This document shows positions 1 to 5,138 of a stretch of DNA of 5,255 nucleotides, in pieces. Source of the stretch: UBA2365 sp964594045 (GTDB lineage Bacteria > Bacteroidota > Bacteroidia > Chitinophagales > Saprospiraceae). The translations under genes were made by a program, and so were the position numbers. The notes below the pieces were generated by a model. That model had not been told where the DNA came from. It saw only the letters and a list, made by a program, of their open reading frames with translations, and made no database searches. Numbering within the stretch: position 1 is the first letter of the stretch; each line of letters begins with the position of its first letter. The stretch is from contig CAZQKR010000083.1 of the NCBI GenBank assembly GCA_964594045.1, forward strand, positions 1-5,255. Reading direction: 5' to 3'.

Positions 1-107
1 TGGGGCAAAAAACGATTGAAAATCAACAAATTGGACTTTTCGGAGCAGACTCAAGCTTGACAATTACGGTTTTTCAACAATATCCTTTCCATTGCATCCG
101 GTCTGTC

Positions 108-128
108 ATTGCGGGCCTGACCCGCAAT
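108..128. repeat. IAGLTRNP-type dispersed palindromic repeat
   Basis: The sequence shows perfect 8-bp arms ATTGCGGG and CCCGCAAT around the 5-nt loop CCTGA. Read in frame 3 it gives the peptide VIAGLTRNP. I recognise that peptide from many spurious database proteins, where this intergenic palindrome has been translated. This looks like a copy of a widespread short palindromic element, not a gene. The family assignment is from memory. The hairpin itself is directly visible and, with no T-tract after it, does not resemble a terminator. Confidence 0.75.
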
Positions 129-149
129 CCCATAGTTGAAGCAATATCT

Positions 150-390
150 CTGAAGTTTTCAAATGCCATTCTCGTCGTTGTCTGAAGTTTGCAACTTCAG
201 ACTAATATCATCATGATAATTAGAATTTTACACAAAATCTATGCACCAAAAGTTTCCAACTTCAGACAGATTCTTTCCTGATAGATCTCATTTTATAAAA
301 GTCGGATGAGGTAAAAAATGCTATCGCTTTCATTTAGGGTATTTTTTAGCAAAAAAATTTATTAATTACAACCATTTCCCGAACTGTTTT
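150..390. repeat. Copy A of a ~240-bp diverged direct repeat
   Basis: This stretch aligns colinearly with 871-1110. Bases 181-212 are identical to 902-933, and similarity extends on both sides (about 150-236) at an offset of 721. After one inferred single-base indel the offset is 720. The anchor CGGATGA occurs at 303 and 1023, and the 18-mer CATTTCCCGAACTGTTTT at 373-390 and 1093-1110. The middle is strongly diverged. It contains a perfect hairpin (180-202) and a weaker one (250-262). It has no ORF of note, so it is a non-coding repeated element of unknown role. Confidence 0.8.
180..202. repeat. Perfect 10-bp-arm hairpin in repeat copy A
   Basis: The arms GTCTGAAGTT (180-189) and AACTTCAGAC (193-202) are perfectly complementary around the 3-nt loop TGC. 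The same hairpin recurs unchanged at 901-923. A weaker hairpin follows (AAGTT at 250-254, AACTT at 258-262), and the tail of its right arm (CTTCAGAC) matches the first hairpin. The second hairpin therefore looks like a decayed copy with a degraded left arm. Two hairpins in tandem is the layout of REP-like elements mobilised by RAYT (Y1) transposases. That comparison is inference, and no such transposase is in the window. Confidence 0.85.
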
Positions 391-491
391 TCCCTGAAGA
401 CATATCAGGTAAAGGGCTGTCAAATAAAATATTAATGATTTTCAATGATAACTCAATTTTTTAGCATAACTTAGTTGTCCTATCTTAATTA

Positions 492-499
492 TAGATTTG
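492..499 (+). promoter_or_regulatory. Possible -7 promoter element upstream of small membrane ORF
   Basis: TAGATTTG matches the Bacteroidota -7 consensus TAnnTTTG. It lies 89 bp before the ATG at 589. The nearest upstream TTG (475-477) is too close for the usual -33 spacing, so only half of the promoter is recognisable. A match of this length is expected a few times by chance in a window of this size and composition. Confidence 0.25.
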
Positions 500-588
500 G
501 GCACAATTCGGAACTTATACCATTGTGAGTGCAAATCTTGTTAAGTATATGGAGATCAGGTTTATTTATCAGTAAAAAATGTAGAGAG

Positions 589-828
589 ATGTATGAGATA
601 ATATTAATAATTTTGGTCATAGTGATTTTACTATTTAGCCAAAACGCCTTAAAAACATTAAATCCTAAATACAGGATAGTTATTTTAATGCTGCTGTTTT
701 TAGGCGTGATGATTGCATTTTGGACGGATAGTTCAATAAAAATCGGAATAAAGGTATTGGCAACTTTATTATTTGCAATTGCTTTTTTTATTCGAATCAG
801 ACAAAATTATAAATTATTGAAGTCCTGA
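589..828 (+). CDS. Small three-helix membrane protein, hypothetical
   Basis: I do not recognise this 79-residue protein. Three hydrophobic segments are visible: residues 3-17 (EIILIILVIVILLFS), 29-45, and about 50-68. They are linked by a basic loop (K22, K27, R29) and a short polar loop (TDSS), with a basic tail (R69, R71, K75, K78). By the positive-inside rule the tail would be cytoplasmic and the N terminus outside. I chose the ATG at 589, preceded by GAGAG. A GTG at 529 would add 20 residues (MQILLSIWRSGLFISKKCRE) with no visible benefit. The codons are very AT-rich (ATA, TTA, AAA), unlike the large genes, and the ORF sits between two ~240-bp direct repeats. It may be a recently acquired or poorly conserved gene. 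A chance ORF in AT-rich DNA, which readily yields hydrophobic peptides, is a real alternative. Confidence 0.5.
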   Translation: MYEIILIILVIVILLFSQNALKTLNPKYRIVILMLLFLGVMIAFWTDSSIKIGIKVLATLLFAIAFFIRIRQNYKLLKS

Positions 829-870
829 TTAAATGCCTATGTAACAAACAAGGTTCATTTTTGCCGTTTT

Positions 871-1110
871 CTGTAGTTTTCAATTACCGTGGTTGTCGTT
901 GTCTGAAGTTTGCAACTTCAGACTAATATCATCCTGACAAATAGTATATTACACAAAAATGCTCATGTATGAAGTCTGCAATTTCATCCTGGTTTATCCT
1001 GGAAACTTCTATTCACATAAACCGGATGATTCAAAATTTGTAAGCTTCTTGATTTTTGGCCCCGAACAATTAAAAAAATCACCAAATATTATCATTTCCC
1101 GAACTGTTTT
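871..1110. repeat. Copy B of the ~240-bp diverged direct repeat
   Basis: This is the second copy of the element at 150-390, in the same orientation. The most conserved part is 895-957, including the identical 32-base block at 902-933. Its end is the shared 18-mer at 1093-1110. The second hairpin of this copy is degenerate: TGAAGT (970-975) pairs with ATTTCA (981-986), with one G-T wobble. Immediately outside both ends (829-870 against 108-149, and 1111 onward against 391 onward) I see no similarity. The repeat is therefore bounded at about 150/871 and 390/1110. Confidence 0.8.
901..923. repeat. Perfect 10-bp-arm hairpin in repeat copy B
   Basis: The arms GTCTGAAGTT (901-910) and AACTTCAGAC (914-923) surround the loop TGC. 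This is identical to the hairpin at 180-202, while flanking sequence has diverged. That is consistent with the stem being the conserved part of the element. Confidence 0.85.
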
Positions 1111-1213
1111 AACATCATACTTGTTTGACAACAAATAAGTAATTAATTTACATCACTTATTCATTGCATCGAACCCGGTCAGGAAGATGCGCCCACTGTT
1201 AAATACATATCTG

Positions 1214-1621
1214 ATGAAAATAGCTGTATTCCGTAAATCACACTTCAACGCTTCCCACAGGATCTTCAACCCGGCCTGGGATGATCAGAAAAACTTCGAG
1301 GTTTTCGGGAAATGCGCCAATCCGCATTACCACGGGCATAACTATAACCTGGAAGTAAAAGTGACGGGTGAAGTCGATCCGGAAACGGGTTACGTCATCG
1401 ACCTGAAAATTCTCAACGAAATGATCAATGAGCAGATCATTGAAAGATTTGATCACAAAAACCTCAATATTGAAGTGGATCCGTTCCAATCCATGATCCC
1501 AAGCAGTGAGAATATATGCATACAGATATGGAAGATCCTCCGTGAGCATCTCGATCCGAAGTACGACCTGTCGGTTCGCCTTTTCGAATCAGAGCGCAAT
1601 TTTGTGGAATACCCTGCCTGA
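1214..1621 (+). CDS. 6-pyruvoyl-tetrahydropterin synthase / QueD family protein (6-carboxytetrahydropterin synthase)
   Basis: This 135-residue protein belongs to the PTPS/QueD family (COG0720), zinc enzymes that act on 7,8-dihydroneopterin triphosphate. The product is 6-pyruvoyl-tetrahydropterin (PTPS) or 6-carboxy-tetrahydropterin (QueD, towards queuosine). All key residues are visible. Zinc ligands are H15 (in HFNASHR), H40 and H42 (in HYHGHNY). The catalytic triad is C34, D80 and H81 (FDHKNLN), and E125 near the C terminus is the likely pterin-binding glutamate. The motif PSSEN (96-100) matches the family's PTxEN. The spacing C-x5-HGH is that of animal-type PTPS, whereas E. coli-type QueD has C-x3-HGH, so the exact product is uncertain. 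I chose the ATG at 1214 (MKIAVFRKSHFNASHR), the usual family N terminus. An upstream ATG at 1187 would add nine atypical residues. Length is normal for the family. The stop lies 6 bp from that of the convergent porX. Confidence 0.93.
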   Translation: MKIAVFRKSHFNASHRIFNPAWDDQKNFEVFGKCANPHYHGHNYNLEVKVTGEVDPETGYVIDLKILNEMINEQIIERFDHKNLNIEVDPFQSMIPSSENICIQIWKILREHLDPKYDLSVRLFESERNFVEYPA

Positions 1622-1627
1622 ACAGTA

Positions 1628-3193
1628 TTACACCTTACCCTTTGACTTCAGACTGATGACAGGGCAGATCATTTCTTCCAGAGATATACCTCCATGCTGG
1701 AATGTGTCCTTGTACATGCTGTTGTAATACGCATAGTTGTTGGGATACAGAAAAAACAGATCTTCCTTGGCAAAAACATACCGTGTACTCACATTCGGTG
1801 AAGGCAGCCCGGCTTGTTCAGGTCTTCCGATCTCAAAAACATCTTTTTTGTTGTATTGTAGGTTTTTCCCGGATTTGTACCTCAGATTTGTCGTGGTCTC
1901 CTTGTCTCCAACGATTTTTGAAGGCGTATTGACCCTGATCGTGCCGTGGTCAGTGGTCAGGATCACCCTGACATCCCTTTCTCCCAGCTTTCTCAGCGTA
2001 TTGAGCAATGGTGAATTCTGGAGCCAGGAGAGGGTTATAGATCGGTAAGCTTTTTCATCGGAAGCCAGGGCTTTCAGCATATCCATCTCTGTCCTGGCAT
2101 GTGAGAGCATATCGATGAAATTATACACCAAAACAGTGATGTCATTTTGAAGATAATTGGTAATGGTATCCTCAATCAGCTTTGCAGATTTGGTATTGGT
2201 GACTTTTTCAAAAGCGAATTTGACCTCCTTGCGGAAATTACGTTTGATGAATTCAGCAAAAAGCTCTGCCTCAAACATGTTTTTTCCCCCTTCATCAAAA
2301 TCATTTCGCCACCATTGAGGGTATTTTTTAGCGATATCTGCCGGCAATAAGCCTGAAAAAATGGCATTTCGGCTATATTGAGTAGCCGATGGCAGCATGC
2401 TGTAAAAATAGCCTTCATCCTCCCTGTTGAAATATTCCAGAACGATGGGTTCCATCATTTTCCACTGATCAAACCTGAGATTGTCCAGCAAAATGATAAA
2501 AGTCGGTATCCCGCTTTCCATCCTGGGCAACACCGCATTTTTCAATATCTGGTGCGACATCATGGGTCCGTTGGATTTGCCGTCGAGCCAACTGAGATAG
2601 TTTTTGGAAACGAATTTGAAAAATGACGCGTTCGCTTCACTTTTCTGGATGGCAAGGATATTGGACATTTCAGGCAGGTCGTTCTGATCCATCCTCAACT
2701 CCCATTTGATGATCTTGAGATAAATGTCCTTCCAGCCTTCAAAGTTGAGGTCACCGCCAAGTTCAAGAGCTATCTTCCGGAATTCCTGCTGGTAATCAGT
2801 TGCCGTTTTTTCACTGACCAGCCTTTTGTTGTCAATTATTTTTTTCAGCGTCAGTAAGATCTGGTTGGGATTGACCGGCTTGATGAGATAATCATTGATC
2901 TCCGCTCCGATGGCTTCTTCCATCAGGTTTTCCGCTTCGTTTTTAGTGATCATGACCACGGGAATATTCGCATCGACCTCTCTGATCGCTTCCAGCGTTT
3001 CAAGACCGCTGATGCCGGGCATGGACTCATCCAGGAAAATGACATCAAAATTCTTTTCATTCCTGAAAACGTCCAGCGCATCATGGCCATTGCTCACCGT
3101 TACCACATCATAACCCTTTTTCTTGAGGAAAAACAACTGTGGTTTTAAGGTGTCAATCTCATCGTCTGCCCAAAGTATCCTTATCTCATCCAT
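1628..3193 (-). CDS. porX: PorX-type response regulator with C-terminal PglZ (alkaline phosphatase superfamily) domain
   Basis: This 521-residue cytoplasmic protein has a receiver domain (about 1-120) and a PglZ domain of the alkaline phosphatase superfamily (about 230-515), joined by a helical linker. Receiver chemistry is complete: acidic pocket D10-D11, phosphoacceptor D55 (FLDESMPG), T83 and K105 (IKP). In the PglZ part the metal-site motifs are DNLRFD (237-242), D361/H365 (YNFIDMLSH), TTDHG (D415, H416) and QHGG (H500). T271 in PSATQYSR is the likely nucleophile. In Porphyromonas gingivalis, PorX works with the histidine kinase PorY and the sigma factor SigP to control type IX secretion genes, and the PglZ domain has been described as an oligonucleotide phosphodiesterase. 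Whether this organism uses it for type IX secretion is inference; no por genes other than porX are visible here. Length is typical (about 520). I chose the ATG at 3193; a TTG one codon upstream is less likely. The gene is divergent from the HD gene and convergent with the pterin synthase. Confidence 0.95.
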   Translation of the reverse strand: MDEIRILWADDEIDTLKPQLFFLKKKGYDVVTVSNGHDALDVFRNEKNFDVIFLDESMPGISGLETLEAIREVDANIPVVMITKNEAENLMEEAIGAEINDYLIKPVNPNQILLTLKKIIDNKRLVSEKTATDYQQEFRKIALELGGDLNFEGWKDIYLKIIKWELRMDQNDLPEMSNILAIQKSEANASFFKFVSKNYLSWLDGKSNGPMMSHQILKNAVLPRMESGIPTFIILLDNLRFDQWKMMEPIVLEYFNREDEGYFYSMLPSATQYSRNAIFSGLLPADIAKKYPQWWRNDFDEGGKNMFEAELFAEFIKRNFRKEVKFAFEKVTNTKSAKLIEDTITNYLQNDITVLVYNFIDMLSHARTEMDMLKALASDEKAYRSITLSWLQNSPLLNTLRKLGERDVRVILTTDHGTIRVNTPSKIVGDKETTTNLRYKSGKNLQYNKKDVFEIGRPEQAGLPSPNVSTRYVFAKEDLFFLYPNNYAYYNSMYKDTFQHGGISLEEMICPVISLKSKGKV

Positions 3194-3254
3194 CAAAATG
3201 TATTTTTTGTGTTATCTAACGCTGCCGGCCAATGCTGTAGTATTTTTATTGTTG

Positions 3255-3262
3255 TACCTTTG
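3255..3262 (+). promoter_or_regulatory. Possible -7 promoter element for the HD phosphohydrolase gene
   Basis: TACCTTTG matches the Bacteroidota -7 consensus TAnnTTTG. It lies 41 bp upstream of the ATG at 3304, inside the 110-bp gap between divergent porX and the HD gene. That would give a leader of roughly 35 nt. No TTG is visible at the expected -33 position, so support is partial. I found no matching octamer on the minus strand for porX. Confidence 0.35.
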
Positions 3263-3303
3263 GAACAATTCTTGTTGAGATACCTCCGGTTCAACCAAAG
3301 ATT

Positions 3304-4542
3304 ATGGATGGTAAAAATACAAAAACATTTGAGAAAAAGACTTTATTTAATGATCCGGTCTACGGATTCATAAAGTTTCCTCATGATTTTTTATACACCA
3401 TCATCGATCACCCGTATTTTCAGCGTCTCCGGAGGATCAGGCAACTGGGACTGACTGATTATGTATATCCGGGAGCCGTTCATACGAGGTTCAACCACTG
3501 CCTGGGTGCGCTTCACCTCACAACCATGACCATCGAAACCCTCAGGAGCAAAGGGGTGGAAATTTCTGATGAAGAGTCGGAAGCCCTGAGTTTGGCTATA
3601 CTGTTGCACGACATCGGACACGGCCCTTTTTCCCACGCATTGGAGCGAATGATCCTGCCTTTCGGTCATGAACAGATCTCGCTGGCGATCATGCATTTAC
3701 TTAATGAAGAATTTGCCGGGAAATTGGAACTTGCTGTCAGGATCTTTGCAAATGAATACCATCGTCCCTTTTTTCATGAACTGGTAGCTGGTCAGCTCGA
3801 TATGGACAGAATGGATTTTTTGCACAGAGATAGTTTTTATACCGGTGTGGTCGAAGGCAGGATCGGATACGGAAGACTCATCAATATGTTGAATGTCAGG
3901 GATGAACATCTGGTGGTAGAAGAGAAAGGCTTGCACACGGTAGAGCAATTCCTCATGGCCAGGAGATTGATGTACTGGCAGGTTTATCTGCATAAAACTG
4001 CGCTGGCTGCAGAAAAAATGCTGCAAACTGTCCTCAATTATCTGTTCACATTGCCTGAAATCCGGTTGCAGGCGCTGGTACCTGAACCACTCAGGGTGTT
4101 TTTTGCTGAGTATGAAGCTTCTAAAAGTGTGAAGGTGATTCCCGCAGATACTTTAAGGCGTTTTTTGACTTTGGACGATGTCGATGTCACCAATTTGTTG
4201 AAATGTCTGGCTAAATCTGATCCCGGAGTACCTTCCATATTGTCAAAAGACATACTCAACAGAAAACTGTTTAAAATTCTGGAACAGGATCATCCGTTTG
4301 ATCAGGCAGAGATCAGTGAAGTGCGGCAAATGGTTATGGAAAATTTGGGTTTGGAACAATCTGGCCTGCTCGATTTTTTGGTGATCTCGGGCAATGAATC
4401 GAGTACGATATACAAGGGCGGTGAATCAGAGATCAGGATTTTAAGCAAAAACGGTGAAGTAAAACCGCTTGGTTCATTTCACGAAGTTCATATCCAGCCA
4501 GCCAAAACTACGCGCTATTACCTCATTTATCCTAAACGGTAA
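3304..4542 (+). CDS. HD-domain phosphohydrolase, COG1078/SAMHD1-like dNTPase family
   Basis: This 412-residue protein is an HD-superfamily metal-dependent phosphohydrolase of the COG1078 group, related to SAMHD1 and to dNTP triphosphohydrolases. The likely reaction is hydrolysis of a dNTP to deoxynucleoside and triphosphate, but the substrate is not shown here. The metal site is intact: H65 (RFNHCLG), H102-D103 (LLHDIGHGPFSH) and D168 in QLDMDRMDFL. H122-E123 fits the catalytic histidine position, and Y228/H230-K231 (VYLHK) match the SAMHD1 YQHK segment near the sugar. The N-terminal FNDPVYGFIKF and the QLGLTDYVYPGAVHTRF segment are typical of the family. The C-terminal third is less conserved in my reading and ends in a probable beta-rich part. 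Length is usual for Bacteroidota members. The only in-frame start is ATG 3304, without a clear Shine-Dalgarno. In many Bacteroidota this gene lies near porX and, I recall, before lpxD; no lpxD follows here. Confidence 0.93.
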   Translation: MDGKNTKTFEKKTLFNDPVYGFIKFPHDFLYTIIDHPYFQRLRRIRQLGLTDYVYPGAVHTRFNHCLGALHLTTMTIETLRSKGVEISDEESEALSLAILLHDIGHGPFSHALERMILPFGHEQISLAIMHLLNEEFAGKLELAVRIFANEYHRPFFHELVAGQLDMDRMDFLHRDSFYTGVVEGRIGYGRLINMLNVRDEHLVVEEKGLHTVEQFLMARRLMYWQVYLHKTALAAEKMLQTVLNYLFTLPEIRLQALVPEPLRVFFAEYEASKSVKVIPADTLRRFLTLDDVDVTNLLKCLAKSDPGVPSILSKDILNRKLFKILEQDHPFDQAEISEVRQMVMENLGLEQSGLLDFLVISGNESSTIYKGGESEIRILSKNGEVKPLGSFHEVHIQPAKTTRYYLIYPKR

Positions 4543-4628
4543 ATGCCTGGACTAAATAGGAATTGTTTAGGTTGTTAGTCTTCTGGTTTATAGTCTTTTA
4601 TCATATCATCCCTTCCGGATTCAAATTG

Positions 4629-4645
4629 ATTTTCCTGGGGAAAAT
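4629..4645 (+). terminator. Weak terminator-like hairpin after the HD gene
   Basis: The 7-bp stem ATTTTCC/GGAAAAT has a 3-nt loop TGG and is followed by GATCTTTATCTATTTT, a T-rich but interrupted stretch. It is about 87 bp after the stop codon. The stem is AT-rich and the T-tract poor, so intrinsic termination is possible but not convincing. Confidence 0.3.
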
Positions 4646-4717
4646 GATCTTTATCTATTTTCTATTACATCCTGATAACCGCGTTTTCATCGCCAGGAAA
4701 ACGAACTAAATGTAGCT

Positions 4718-4725
4718 TAGTTTTG
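4718..4725 (+). promoter_or_regulatory. Possible -7 promoter element upstream of the 21-bp array
   Basis: TAGTTTTG matches TAnnTTTG and lies 32 bp before the first repeat unit (4758). No -33 TTG is visible at the right distance. If real, it would transcribe the array on the plus strand. Chance occurrence is quite possible. Confidence 0.25.
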
Positions 4726-4757
4726 GATCGTAAGCGTCTAACTTCCAATGTATTTCC

Positions 4758-5114
4758 GGGAACAAGGACAAATTGAAAGAAAACCAAAGCAAACTTAACA
4801 AGAACCAAGACAAACTTTACGGGAACCAAGGCAAACTACACGAGAACCAAGACAAACTACACGGGAACCAAACCAAACTACTAAGGAACCAAATCAAACT
4901 GCACAAGAACCAAAGCAAACTGCAGGTGCACCAAGACAAACTGCACGAGCACCAAAGCAAACTGCAAGTGCACCAAAGCAAACTGCAAGTGCACCAAAGC
5001 AAACTGCACGAGCACCAAGGCAAGCTACACGAGAACCAAGGCAAACTACACAAGAACCAAGGCAAGCTACACAAGAACCAAGTCAAACTGAAAGAGAACC
5101 ATGACTCACTTAGA
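4758..5114. repeat. Tandem array of seventeen 21-bp units
   Basis: Seventeen consecutive units of exactly 21 bp occur without an indel; a typical one is GAGAACCAAGGCAAACTACAC without its last base. Constant columns are the A-C at 5-6, CA at 7-8 and C at 12, with first and last units diverged. Variable columns are 1-2, 4, 10-11, 18, 19 and 21. Units 9-13 (4926-5030) carry CACCAA where the others carry AACCAA. Units 11 and 12 differ by one base, and the unit pairs 9-10 and 12-13 are similar, suggesting recent slippage within the centre. The plus strand is very rich in A and poor in T. The unit length is a multiple of 3 and also close to two helical turns. Confidence 0.95.
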
Positions 5115-5138
5115 GAGTATAAAATATATTGTGGGTAG
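4773..5138 (+). CDS. Questionable heptad-repeat ORF translated from the 21-bp array
   Basis: If translated, this gives 121 residues of a seven-residue repeat, K-L-x-x-(N/H)-Q-x, with leucine every seventh position, many K, H, Q and N, and no signal peptide or membrane segment. Such a pattern could form a polar helix or coiled coil. Doubts are serious. The only start is TTG at 4773. The repeat already begins in frame upstream of it (GNKDK), back to a stop at 4731 with no ATG. The unit has few stops in most frames, so openness is weak evidence. Variation is not concentrated at third codon positions: columns 15 and 18 are silent, but columns 1, 2, 10 and 11 change residues. The C terminus (REYKIYCG) comes from the AT-rich repeat. 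It is more likely non-coding repeat DNA than a gene, but coding cannot be excluded. Confidence 0.25.
   Translation: MKENQSKLNKNQDKLYGNQGKLHENQDKLHGNQTKLLRNQIKLHKNQSKLQVHQDKLHEHQSKLQVHQSKLQVHQSKLHEHQGKLHENQGKLHKNQGKLHKNQVKLKENHDSLREYKIYCG

Larger units (their letters stand above)
1..588. other. AT-rich intergenic region with palindromic repeats
   Basis: No recognisable gene lies in this stretch. Two short frames are open from the window edge: one stops at 60 (19 codons) and one stops at 182 (60 codons, passing through the IAGLTRNP palindrome). Either could be the tail of a gene to the left, but neither shows a domain I recognise. The region holds the palindrome at 108-128, copy A of a ~240-bp repeated element (150-390), and an AT-rich stretch (391-588) leading to the small membrane ORF. 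A TAGATTTG octamer lies at 492-499. Base composition is visibly more AT-rich than that of the three large genes. Confidence 0.7.
829..1213. other. Intergenic region upstream of the pterin synthase, mostly repeat copy B
   Basis: No gene is visible. The stretch is mostly occupied by repeat copy B (871-1110). The remaining 103 bases before the ATG at 1214 show no convincing TAnnTTTG match or Shine-Dalgarno sequence. Any promoter for the pterin synthase must therefore lie here or within the repeat copy. Confidence 0.6.
4543..4757. other. Intergenic region downstream of the HD gene with alternative hairpins
   Basis: There is no gene here. Visible inverted repeats are as follows. CCTAAAC (4531-4537) pairs with GTTTAGG (4565-4571) and spans the stop codon of the HD gene. 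ATTTTCC (4629-4635) pairs with GGAAAAT (4639-4645) around TGG and is followed by a moderately T-rich run. CGTTTTC (4682-4688) pairs with GAAAACG (4697-4703). TTTTCCTGG (4630-4638) can instead pair with CCAGGAAAA (4693-4701), which excludes the two previous stems. A TAGTTTTG octamer lies at 4718-4725. Confidence 0.6.

Noticed and set aside
3..182. Tail of a protein entering from the left edge
   Set aside because: The frame is open for 60 codons but includes the palindrome-derived VIAGLTRNP peptide and shows no known domain; a second frame ending at 60 is equally possible.
1187..1213. Upstream ATG start for the pterin synthase
   Set aside because: The nine added residues (MRPLLNTYL) do not fit the family, whose usual start is MKIAVFRK at 1214.
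1238..1549. Minus-strand ORF opposite the pterin synthase
   Set aside because: It is a shadow of a well-supported family gene and has no recognisable features.
3194..3196. TTG start for porX one codon upstream
   Set aside because: The adjacent ATG at 3193 is a stronger start and gives the normal N terminus MDEIRILWADDE.
4748..4798. ATG at 4748 as the true start of the repeat protein
   Set aside because: It is in a different frame and stops after 16 codons; it would need a frameshift to enter the heptad frame.
4817..5086. Minus-strand open frame giving a W-F-x-C-S-L-P repeat protein
   Set aside because: It is the complement of the 21-bp array, whose length is a multiple of three and which has few stops; the frame has no independent start context or conserved feature.
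4758..5114. CRISPR array
   Set aside because: The 21-bp units abut directly with no unique spacers and are themselves divergent; no cas gene is near.
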